DNA of 11,066 nt from the NCBI GenBank assembly GCA_014384545.1, contig JACNFQ010000069.1:1-11066 (forward strand), written 5' to 3'. Below, one piece after another: positions 1 to 6,814 of the stretch. Position 1 is the stretch's first letter. The number at the start of each line of letters is the position of its first letter. A program made the position numbers and the translations under genes. The notes beneath the pieces were generated by a model. It saw nothing but the letters and a program-made list of their open reading frames with translations. It was not told where the DNA came from and ran no database searches. Origin of the DNA: a bacterium (GTDB lineage Bacteria; UBP7; UBA6624).

Positions 1-10
1 ATAAAGGTAC

Positions 11-2836
11 CTAGAACGTAGGGAGACAGTTGGTGTTACCACCAGCGCAGGGAACCAAGCCCTCAATAAAGCCTTGGAATGACTGTCCTTGTAAGAGACC
101 ATCCAAACCATCGTCACCCGAAAACCGAATATGGTGGTTCCGATCCATTAGGACATACTTGGGAATGAAATTGCCCGTCCAGCCCCCACCGTTAAGTAGA
201 TCCAAAATGGGACTGTATTGATCAAAGAGCTCATTGTTCTCATCCCATACAAAGGTCCACGTAAATCCAGATTGTTGGGACCAGTCGGCAAGATCCTGCA
301 GATCAATGAAGGAGGTTGTGCCACCAGCCAACCCGTTGTTGAGTCCGATAGAGATAATCTCAACATCGTTCGGAGGGAAAGCTCCCCCCGTTACGTAAGG
401 CAAGATGTGGTTGTTCATATCGTCAAGGGAGACTTGGCTATCCTTTTCGAAAAACTGGAGAAAGACGACCTTTGCGCGGGTCGATGTGTCATCTGGGGGA
501 TCCAAGTTTGCCAAGGCAGGGATGATATTCCGAACGATCACCGAACCCCCTTGGGTAGATTGACGCGGGTTTCCCACAGGGCAATTGAATCCAGCAGGGA
601 AGTTCACAGTAAGAGAAGGCCAGTCCAAAACACATGTCTCTGATTCAGTAACTGCCTGAAGGTCAAGGAGTTCTGCAGCGGTACCAATCACAAAGAAGAA
701 TTCAGAACCATCAGGTAGTGATGTATCAAAAAGACCCGATTGATTCTCTGCCTTGACCTCTACCAAGAAGTTGGGAGCGGCGGGGTCAAAGGTGGTATAG
801 GTGTAAAAGCCCTGCTGACCTCCCACAATACCAGCTCCATCACCCATGCTCCACCGATAAGTCAAAGCTTCGGGGGGCGAGTTTTGGTCAGTAGCTGTGG
901 CAAAAACTTCCAGCGAGAAGGGCTGAGTTTGCCCAGGAATCACGCTATACTCAAACGCAGTGCAGGAAGTCGTTCCTTGTGCAGGATTACATCCTCTTGT
1001 CTCAAGAATGGGAGCGAGTGCTTTCAGGAGTTGAACCTGAACGACATCCGAAAAACCCTTATTCCCACTTGTATCCGTAGCGACGGTGGTCAAGTTGCGG
1101 AAACAAGCTTGTTCGCTTTGGCAAACCTCTAAATCGGTATCCCAATAACAGGTAGCTAAGCCAGGATCTGGGTTGCCATCTCCATCCAAATCAGGACCAT
1201 CATTCAAGTTGGAGTCGATACAGTTCGGCAAAGCGACACCGTCACCAAAGAACTCAACCTTCATGACACCGACATTGTCGGAGGCTTGGGCAATCAGCGT
1301 GTATTGACCAGCGATTTGCTGTCCATTCAAGGGGTCAATAATCTGAATCACAGGGGGTGTAAAGTCGCCTGTACCGTTATCTACCTCTACTCTGACACAG
1401 GCAAAGGAGCCACCTGGAATATTCTGTTTGATGGGGACAAACCCCCCCACACAGAAGCCATCCGAAGAGACGGTACCATCGCTGTCGTAAGCTAAAGCTT
1501 TTAGTTCGTAGGTGTTGTTGTTGAAATCAGTCGTTGTCCAAAGTACCTGCCAGTTGGAGTTGGGGTCGGTACTTGTACCCACCAAAACCCCGTTGGCGAA
1601 ATATTCCACGCGTTGGATATTGACATCCGCCACCAAATCATCCTCATCACCATCACAATGGTCATAAGGGTTAGCAGAGGAAGTATCTGATGGTGGGGCA
1701 GAAGCCATAGCCATCAACGAAACGACCGATGAAATCACGGGGGTTTGGTTGCTTTGAATCGCTGGGTTGAGAATCTCAACACAGGGGGGATCCAAGTTGA
1801 CCCCACCTCCACCGCCAGAGTTATCTAGAACCGCAGTCAACGAGGCAAGACTTGAGTTATTCGCTGTATCCGTGGCAATCGCGATCAGTTCGTATTGACC
1901 ATCCGTCAGAGACAGAGTGGGCCACGACAAACTCCAAGCATTGTTGTTCGTTGGAGATGCATCCCCAATCGTGACAGGTGTTCCTGTCCCCGGGGGAGAA
2001 CGGTACAAGAAGGAAACCGAAAAGATGCCATGGTCATCAGTAGCAACGACTTTCAGGGGAACGATCCCCGAAATAGTCTCCCCCTCGGCAGTTGGGATTA
2101 GGAATGAGACGGAGGGTGACTGGATATCTGCATTTCCAGAAGGTGACGAAACGACAATCGAAATCGTAGCAGCCGTCGTTTTAGACACCCCGTTTTCAAG
2201 AAAAGTCCCAATGACATCCACAGTATGTGTGCCTGGTGTGACTGCCGTGGAATCCCAAGAACAGAAAGGGAGGGCGTAAGGAGGGCCATCCAACAACCCA
2301 TCACAAGACCCCGTTGTATCGTTATCAACCTGCACATTGTCAACGAAGTAATCCAAATCAGTCAGGTTTAGGGATTGAGGGTGGGAGACTTGGAAAGTAG
2401 CCAACCCCTGAACCAATGCGCCATTCATAGGTGCTGCAATCGTTAGGTCTGCACTGGGCTGAATATTGAAAACGGTAAAGGACAAAGTGCGTAAGAGATT
2501 GGCAGAGGCTAGAAAAACCGAAAGGGAGTTTCCGCCATTTGGAAGATCTGAAGTCGTTAGAGTAGCCACAAAGATGCCGCTACCAGAGGATGTCTCAGTC
2601 ATGGATCCCATCGCCCCTGAGTTGACAGATAGGGTAGGAGCACCTGTTACTAAGACACTGTTGTCGTAGGATATTTGAACGGTCACATCACCAGATAGAT
2701 TCACTTGTCCTTCAGGAATAGTCAATGACGCAAGTCCACTGGTGCTCTGTGGTGCATCTGGAGCGAGGGTAATTCCACCCGAGCTACAGGCAACGCCCAA
2801 GACGATGAGAATCGGAAAAAGAAAAAACTGCTTCAT
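11..2836 (-). CDS. Large secreted lipoprotein with tandem Ig-like domains, a PKD-like domain and a thioredoxin-like C-terminus
   Basis: I do not recognise this as a named gene. The reading frame is open up to 2908, but I start it at the Met at 2836 (941 aa) because this gives a clean lipoprotein signal: Lys2, a hydrophobic stretch to residue 16, then L-G-V-A-Cys17 with Ser18, which suggests outer-membrane sorting. An AAGG lies about 11 bases upstream. Five beta-rich segments look like bacterial Ig-like domains, near residues 33-122, 129-230, 240-338, 350-485 and 494-604; several open with a P-x-V-x-I-x-x-P pattern and contain an ATD or ASD-N turn. Residues 605-716 resemble a PKD domain (W-S-M-GDG, then YTY). 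Asp-rich loops at 394-404 and 546-559 (DLDGDGNPD) could bind calcium. Residues 786-928 look like a thioredoxin/AhpC fold ending in IPKYVLMDRNHHIRF, but no CxxC is present. Likely a cell-surface or periplasmic protein; substrate and partner unknown. The frame is sure, the domain calls are moderate. Confidence 0.85.
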   Translation of the reverse strand: MKQFFLFPILIVLGVACSSGGITLAPDAPQSTSGLASLTIPEGQVNLSGDVTVQISYDNSVLVTGAPTLSVNSGAMGSMTETSSGSGIFVATLTTSDLPNGGNSLSVFLASANLLRTLSFTVFNIQPSADLTIAAPMNGALVQGLATFQVSHPQSLNLTDLDYFVDNVQVDNDTTGSCDGLLDGPPYALPFCSWDSTAVTPGTHTVDVIGTFLENGVSKTTAATISIVVSSPSGNADIQSPSVSFLIPTAEGETISGIVPLKVVATDDHGIFSVSFLYRSPPGTGTPVTIGDASPTNNNAWSLSWPTLSLTDGQYELIAIATDTANNSSLASLTAVLDNSGGGGGVNLDPPCVEILNPAIQSNQTPVISSVVSLMAMASAPPSDTSSANPYDHCDGDEDDLVADVNIQRVEYFANGVLVGTSTDPNSNWQVLWTTTDFNNNTYELKALAYDSDGTVSSDGFCVGGFVPIKQNIPGGSFACVRVEVDNGTGDFTPPVIQIIDPLNGQQIAGQYTLIAQASDNVGVMKVEFFGDGVALPNCIDSNLNDGPDLDGDGNPDPGLATCYWDTDLEVCQSEQACFRNLTTVATDTSGNKGFSDVVQVQLLKALAPILETRGCNPAQGTTSCTAFEYSVIPGQTQPFSLEVFATATDQNSPPEALTYRWSMGDGAGIVGGQQGFYTYTTFDPAAPNFLVEVKAENQSGLFDTSLPDGSEFFFVIGTAAELLDLQAVTESETCVLDWPSLTVNFPAGFNCPVGNPRQSTQGGSVIVRNIIPALANLDPPDDTSTRAKVVFLQFFEKDSQVSLDDMNNHILPYVTGGAFPPNDVEIISIGLNNGLAGGTTSFIDLQDLADWSQQSGFTWTFVWDENNELFDQYSPILDLLNGGGWTGNFIPKYVLMDRNHHIRFSGDDGLDGLLQGQSFQGFIEGLVPCAGGNTNCLPTF

Positions 2837-2847
2837 TGAGATAAACC

Positions 2848-2876
2848 TTGCCATCATAAGGCATCCAGCGGAAAAT
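2848..2876 (+). promoter_or_regulatory. Possible sigma-70 promoter for the pyrD operon
   Basis: TTGCCA (2848-2853) and GAAAAT (2871-2876) are separated by 17 bases and match the -35 and -10 consensus at four of six positions each. Transcription would begin near 2883, just upstream of the hairpin at 2910-2934. If this is right, the ATG at 2875 lies outside the transcript and cannot be the pyrD start. The match is modest and could be chance. Confidence 0.25.
2853..2858 (-). promoter_or_regulatory. Possible -10 element for the lipoprotein gene
   Basis: On the minus strand this reads TATGAT, one base from the sigma-70 -10 consensus, about 17 bases before the chosen start codon. No good -35 hexamer sits 16-18 bases further upstream, and the resulting leader would be only about 10 bases long. 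It is therefore a weak candidate, supported mainly by its position in the divergent gap. Confidence 0.25.
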
Positions 2877-3891
2877 GGGAGGCGAAAAGAACGATTGGTG
2901 GGGTCCATTGGAGGGGAGAAGGGTTCTCCCTCCCCTTTTTCTCATAGAATCGGCAGAGAAGACTCTTATCAACGCCCTGCCTTCTTGCCGCCACGATGCC
3001 GATCCCCTCGGATTGGTGGGTCCCGCATTGATTGCTTCGGGATTCCTTTATAAGGGGAGTGATTACCCCCACCTAGAAAAGGGGGGTTGGGGTGGTCTGA
3101 TTACAAAAGGGCTGACGGAAGAAGAACGTTTAGGGAATCCCGTACATCGTCTTGCTGAAACGAAGAGTGGTCTCATCAACTCCATCGGATTGGCAAATCC
3201 CGGTGCCAAGGCGTTTTGCCACACGATTCTTCCTACCCTTTTGGCACTTGGCAAGCCCATCGTTTCCAATCTAAGTGGGTTTTCGGTAAAAGGGTATGGA
3301 AAGCTTGCAGCTATTCTTGAAAAGGAAGGAGAGGGTCGTTATACCGCTCATGAAATCAACCTCTCTTGCCCCAATGTCCATGGGGGAAAACTTGACTTTG
3401 GTCTAGACCCCTCCGTGATTCGCGAAGTTATTCAGGCTGTAAGAGCAGAAACTGATCAGCCCCTCATCGCTAAACTGACACCCATCGTTGCCGATCTTCG
3501 TCCCCACGCAGAAGCCGCTTTGGATGCGGGGGCAACGGCACTGACGGTTGCGAACACTTGGCCGGGAATTGCTGTCGATGTCCCCCAACGGAAAATGGTA
3601 TTAGGAACGGGTGTAGGTGGGCTTTCAGGTCCTGCGATTCTTCCCCTGACTTTGCGTCATTGTCACGCACTCTACAGAGCGTTCAAATGTCCTATTCTGG
3701 GCTCGGGTGGTATCACCTCTGTGGATGATGCTTTGGCTTATATTCTCTGTGGGGCAAGATGGGTTCAAATAGGTACTTGGCTCCATATTCATCCACAGGA
3801 AGCGTTGGCGTTCCCAGAAGAACTCAATAAGGCAATAGAGAAGGAAGGGGGACTTGATTCCTTCCTAGGTGCCTTGGAGGATAGAGAATGA
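2875..3891 (+). CDS. pyrD: Dihydroorotate dehydrogenase, class 1B catalytic subunit
   Basis: Oxidises dihydroorotate to orotate with FMN, the fourth step of UMP synthesis, in the cytoplasm. In the numbering from 2875, the recognisable fold begins near residue 45 (LGLVGPALIASG). Visible motifs are TKGLT (77-81), ETKSGLINSIGLANPG (95-110), the catalytic-loop Cys165 in EINLSCPNVHGGK, Lys200, NT (227-228), GGLSGPA (248-254) and the FMN phosphate loop GSGGI (276-280). The NVHGGKLDFGLDP form after the Cys points to class 1B rather than 1A; class 1B normally works with PyrK, which is not in the window. The start is uncertain. The ATG at 2875 gives 338 aa, about 30 more than usual, with an N-terminus unlike the family and a terminator-like hairpin inside it. 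TTG at 2908 is the only other ATG/GTG/TTG start before the fold, and it too precedes the hairpin; CTG at 2977 would give the expected length. The stop overlaps pyrF by ATGA. Confidence 0.93.
   Translation: MGGEKNDWWGPLEGRRVLPPLFLIESAEKTLINALPSCRHDADPLGLVGPALIASGFLYKGSDYPHLEKGGWGGLITKGLTEEERLGNPVHRLAETKSGLINSIGLANPGAKAFCHTILPTLLALGKPIVSNLSGFSVKGYGKLAAILEKEGEGRYTAHEINLSCPNVHGGKLDFGLDPSVIREVIQAVRAETDQPLIAKLTPIVADLRPHAEAALDAGATALTVANTWPGIAVDVPQRKMVLGTGVGGLSGPAILPLTLRHCHALYRAFKCPILGSGGITSVDDALAYILCGARWVQIGTWLHIHPQEALAFPEELNKAIEKEGGLDSFLGALEDRE
2910..2940 (+). terminator. Hairpin plus T-run upstream of pyrD, possible transcription attenuator
   Basis: The arms 2910-2920 and 2924-2934 pair over 11 positions, with one G-T wobble (2913/2931) and one mismatch (2912/2932), around a GGG loop. 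One C and five T's follow (2936-2940). This is the shape of an intrinsic terminator read on the plus strand; the minus strand has no T-run after it. It lies between two divergent genes, so the natural transcript to be stopped is the pyrD leader, which is why I read it as an attenuator. A PyrR-binding loop consensus is not convincingly present, and I see no clear leader peptide. The hairpin is seen directly; its regulatory role is inference. Confidence 0.5.
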
Positions 3892-4568
3892 ATCCCCCTG
3901 CCAAGGTTGCTGTGGCGATGGATACGCCCCTTGAAGAGACTGCATTGGGGTGGGTTCGTGATCTTTCAAGGTATGCGGGAGCCTTTAAAGTGGGACCTGT
4001 TCTTTTCCATGCCGCCCCCTCGATTGTAGAAAGAGTAAAAGAGCGAGATAGGCTCCTCTTCCTGGACCTGAAACTCCATGATATTCCTTCCGTAATCAAC
4101 CTTGCCATAAGGGGGCTATCGGGGCGAGGAGTTGATCGCATCACAATCCACCTTTCGGGAGGCGAAGAGATGGCGGCTGCAGCGGTTGATGGGGGGGGGG
4201 AAGATCTTCTCCCCATAGGTGTAACTGTTCTAACGAGTCTATCCCCTCCTGTTTGGGAACGGTTTTCTGGACAGAGAATAGAGGACTCCGTTTCAAGAAT
4301 GGTGGAGATGGGGTGGCGGGCTGGTATTCGAGAGTTTGTATGCTCTGGGAATGAAGTGAGTGCATTGAAGAAGGCGTTTCCTCATGGGGTATTTTGGGTT
4401 CCGGGAATCCGGTTTCCGGGTGATGATGGGGGCGACCAAAAGCGCGTCTCCACCCCCCAAGAAGTCTTGGATGCTGGAGCAGATTGGTTGGTAATAGGGA
4501 GATCATTGACATCTGTATCTGTCCCTAAAGCCCGGAGTCGATTGCTCTCACTGTTGGATGCCGGTTAG
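3888..4568 (+). CDS. pyrF: Orotidine 5'-phosphate decarboxylase
   Basis: Converts OMP to UMP, the last step of de novo UMP synthesis, in the cytoplasm. It has 226 aa, near the usual length. Visible active-site residues are Asp11 (AVAMD), Lys34 (FKVG), the DxKxxD motif Asp60-Lys62-Asp65 in FLDLKLHDIPS, TVLTS (113-117), the phosphate-binding PGIR (172-175), Gln184, and IGRSLT (203-208) near the end. The start is fixed by GGAGG at 3876-3880, seven bases before the ATG, and by the ATGA overlap with pyrD. Codons 102-104 lie in a run of ten G's (4191-4200), an unusual slippage-prone tract. One lost G would bring a stop within about 20 bases; one gained G would end the frame near position 4350. A gap of 39 bases separates it from lptF. 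Confidence 0.97.
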   Translation: MNPPAKVAVAMDTPLEETALGWVRDLSRYAGAFKVGPVLFHAAPSIVERVKERDRLLFLDLKLHDIPSVINLAIRGLSGRGVDRITIHLSGGEEMAAAAVDGGGEDLLPIGVTVLTSLSPPVWERFSGQRIEDSVSRMVEMGWRAGIREFVCSGNEVSALKKAFPHGVFWVPGIRFPGDDGGDQKRVSTPQEVLDAGADWLVIGRSLTSVSVPKARSRLLSLLDAG

Positions 4569-4607
4569 CCCTAAGGGGCAGGGTGGGGTAACAAGGATGA
4601 ATCCCCT

Positions 4608-5711
4608 ATGAAGAGAGGCTCCCTCCTTACGCGTTGGATTCTCCAAGAGTTGGCGATGCCGATGTTGGCTGTTTTTGGTGGGTTTCTCCTCTTTGCACTC
4701 CTCGCCATGGATCTCTATCAAATGGTCGATTTGGTCGCTGCCAAACAAGTCCCCCCTTCTGTCGTTCTCCATCTCTTGGTTTTGCGGTTTCCCTTTTGGG
4801 TCGTATTCGCCATTCCCGTCTCCTTGCTTTTTGGGCTCTTTATCGGAATTGCTCGTTTGTCCCAAGATGGCGAAGTGCGAGCGATACGGACTTTAGGAAC
4901 TTCAAGGCGCGCCCTCTTTCTTCGCCTTATCATCGCGGGGATTGGAATCTCTGCTTTGGCTTGGACGGTCCAAGAGAGTTTCGTATCAAGAAACCTTCAG
5001 GAGTATTTTCAGATTGTGGCGCGGTTTACTCAAAGTGATCTCTTGCGCCGGGTAGAAACGGGCCGTTTCTTGGCAGGACCCCACCGCATGCACTACTATT
5101 TTGGTGGAATCACTCCAGAAGGTGGTCTTGAGGATATTCGCATCCTGAAAGTAACGCCAAGTGATGCTCCCGAGGAACTTCTGCTGGCGTCCCACGGGGC
5201 GTTTGAGGGAGAGACCCTCCACCTCTATAGTGGGTCTCTCCTTCGATTTGGTGATGGGGGGACAAGGATTCGGTTTAGAGAATCGTTTGAGGAAGTAGAG
5301 ATTGATATGGGGAGAGAGTTCTCTGAAACGATTCCCATCATTGATAGTCCTTTTGTGGATAGCGCTGCACGTCTTTGGGAGAAAGTGACTGAGCACCGTG
5401 CATCCCCCCGCTTTCCATCGCGCCTCTTAGCCAGAGAAGAGACAGAACTCCATTATCGGTATAGCCTACCCTTAGCTAATCTCGTCTTCGTTCTCTTCGC
5501 CTTTCCTCTTGCTCTAAGAATGGGAAAGAGAGGGCAGACGTCAGCTTTTTTCGTAGCCGTTGTCGCTTTTGCACTCTATTGGGGTGCAATCGGGGTTGGA
5601 AGAGCTCTGGGCGCTACCGAAGTCTTGCCTCCAGCTTTGGCAGGATGGGCTCCTAATCTCCTCTTTGGATTGGGGGGGTTATTCTCGTTATGGAGAGATG
5701 AGAGTGCATGA
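4608..5711 (+). CDS. lptF: LPS export permease subunit LptF (YjgP/YjgQ family)
   Basis: Inner-membrane subunit of the LptB2FG ABC transporter, which pulls LPS out of the inner membrane toward the periplasmic bridge. It has 367 aa with the family layout: membrane segments near residues 15-35, 55-80 and 103-122, a periplasmic beta-jellyroll domain at about 125-270, then segments near 283-303, 310-330 and 340-362. The stretch DGEVRAIRTLGTSRR (87-101) is the cytoplasmic coupling helix expected to dock on the ATPase LptB. AAGG at 4593-4596 lies 11 bases before the ATG. The stop overlaps the next gene by ATGA. Naming this copy LptF and the next LptG follows the usual gene order; the two are paralogues and the labels could be swapped. 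No lptB, lptA, lptC or lptE is in the window. Confidence 0.92.
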   Translation: MKRGSLLTRWILQELAMPMLAVFGGFLLFALLAMDLYQMVDLVAAKQVPPSVVLHLLVLRFPFWVVFAIPVSLLFGLFIGIARLSQDGEVRAIRTLGTSRRALFLRLIIAGIGISALAWTVQESFVSRNLQEYFQIVARFTQSDLLRRVETGRFLAGPHRMHYYFGGITPEGGLEDIRILKVTPSDAPEELLLASHGAFEGETLHLYSGSLLRFGDGGTRIRFRESFEEVEIDMGREFSETIPIIDSPFVDSAARLWEKVTEHRASPRFPSRLLAREETELHYRYSLPLANLVFVLFAFPLALRMGKRGQTSAFFVAVVAFALYWGAIGVGRALGATEVLPPALAGWAPNLLFGLGGLFSLWRDESA

Positions 5712-6814
5712 AGCGACACCCCACAAGAATCCTCCCTCGATATGCGGTCAATCAAGTTCTAGGACCGATTCTTCTTTTTGGGGGTGCTACGCTTGCCCTA
5801 GAGTTGTTGGGCACCGATTTCTATCAGCTGGTGGGGACGATTGTGGACCGTTCGATTCCCTCTTCGGTTGTGTTGCGGATGTTGGCTCTCAGAATCCCCT
5901 ATTGGCTCGTCCACACGATTCCCGTCGCCTTGGTAATGGGTGTGCTAATGGGGTTGGGTCGTGCCGAAAGAAACCTGGAATACCGTGCACTCATTACTTC
6001 AGGAATGTCTCCAACGCGTCTCTTGTTTCCTATCCTAGGGGTCGCTACAATCCTTGGTGGATTGGCGTGGTGGTTGGCCGAGAATGTGGTTCCTGAAACA
6101 CTTCGGGAATACCAGACCCTCTTGTCAAGGCATGCTCCGGGGATTGATAATGACAAACTCCCTGACAGACGGCTTTTCTATGCTCGGGAGGGTGGGGAGA
6201 TCGTCTACTTGGGGCGGAGAGATGAGGCGTCCAACACGGCGACGCGTCTTCTCATAATCGAACCTGACCAGAATGGAGAGATCGTTCTGACATTGGCTCG
6301 TTCTGCATTCGTAAAGGACGGTGAACTCGTTCTCGAGGGGGGAACACTCTATCCTGCCCATTCCTTGGAGATGGATGAGATTCCTATTGAGCCCTTTGAC
6401 CAGCGACCGTCAGGGTTGGACCCGGGTTTGATCCGCCTTGTATCGGGTGCGGGGGATGCTCTCACCCAGTTTACCCCTGATCTACAACAAGACTTGGAAC
6501 GAGCCAAGGAGTGGGGCGAAAGCCGTGAAAGACTTTCCAGAAAAGTGATGGGGCTTCATCTCAAGTTTGCTCTTCCTCTATCCAATCTCCTCTTGGCTCT
6601 CGTCGTTTTTCCTCTAGCACTTTGGGGAGGTCCCTCACGAGGATATAGCCATCTATTCATGGGGCTGGGTCTCTTTGGTGCTTTCTTTGGGTTGTTGAAC
6701 TTGGCAAAGTCAATGGGGCAACAAGATATTTTCAACCCAGTCTTTGCAGCATGGATGCCGAATATGATCTTCTTGGCAGTCGGCATTTGGCTCTTGGGGA
6801 GAATGCCCCGATGA
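5708..6814 (+). CDS. lptG: LPS export permease subunit LptG (YjgP/YjgQ family)
   Basis: The second half of the LptFG heterodimer in the inner membrane. It has 368 aa and the same plan as its upstream neighbour: membrane segments near residues 15-38, 58-82 and 104-124, a periplasmic domain at about 128-280, then three segments near 285-305, 312-333 and 345-364. The coupling-helix region is ERNLEYRALITSGMSPTR (87-104). The first 80 residues align by eye with LptF (DFYQLV, then IPSSVVL and LRIPYW), which fits an old tandem duplication. ATGA overlaps at both ends imply translational coupling with lptF and lptD, and so roughly matched amounts of the subunits. Confidence 0.92.
   Translation: MKRHPTRILPRYAVNQVLGPILLFGGATLALELLGTDFYQLVGTIVDRSIPSSVVLRMLALRIPYWLVHTIPVALVMGVLMGLGRAERNLEYRALITSGMSPTRLLFPILGVATILGGLAWWLAENVVPETLREYQTLLSRHAPGIDNDKLPDRRLFYAREGGEIVYLGRRDEASNTATRLLIIEPDQNGEIVLTLARSAFVKDGELVLEGGTLYPAHSLEMDEIPIEPFDQRPSGLDPGLIRLVSGAGDALTQFTPDLQQDLERAKEWGESRERLSRKVMGLHLKFALPLSNLLLALVVFPLALWGGPSRGYSHLFMGLGLFGAFFGLLNLAKSMGQQDIFNPVFAAWMPNMIFLAVGIWLLGRMPR

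Noticed and set aside
218-2279. Open plus-strand frames of 120-141 codons opposite the lipoprotein gene (218-643, 740-1132, 1917-2279)
   Set aside because: They lie wholly antisense to a 941-codon gene with a signal peptide and clear domain pattern. Their translations show no recognisable motif.
2837-2908. N-terminal extension of the lipoprotein to the Met at 2908
   Set aside because: The added 24 residues would bury the lipoprotein signal and would overlap the proposed promoter region.
2996-3031. Short frame from ATG 2996 as the true pyrD start through a one-base indel
   Set aside because: It needs an unproven missing C in a CCCC run and has no Shine-Dalgarno sequence before it, so I mention it only as an option for the start problem.
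4569-4607. GCCC-TAAG-GGGC inverted repeat between pyrF and lptF as a terminator
   Set aside because: The stem is only four pairs and no T-run follows.
4597-4611. Four-codon ATG-led mini-frame (MNPL) whose stop overlaps the lptF start by ATGA
   Set aside because: The AAGG at 4593-4596 abuts its ATG, leaving no spacing for initiation, while the same AAGG is well placed for lptF.
5560-6096. 178-codon plus-strand frame across the lptF/lptG junction
   Set aside because: It overlaps two well-supported membrane proteins in another frame and its product looks like no protein family.
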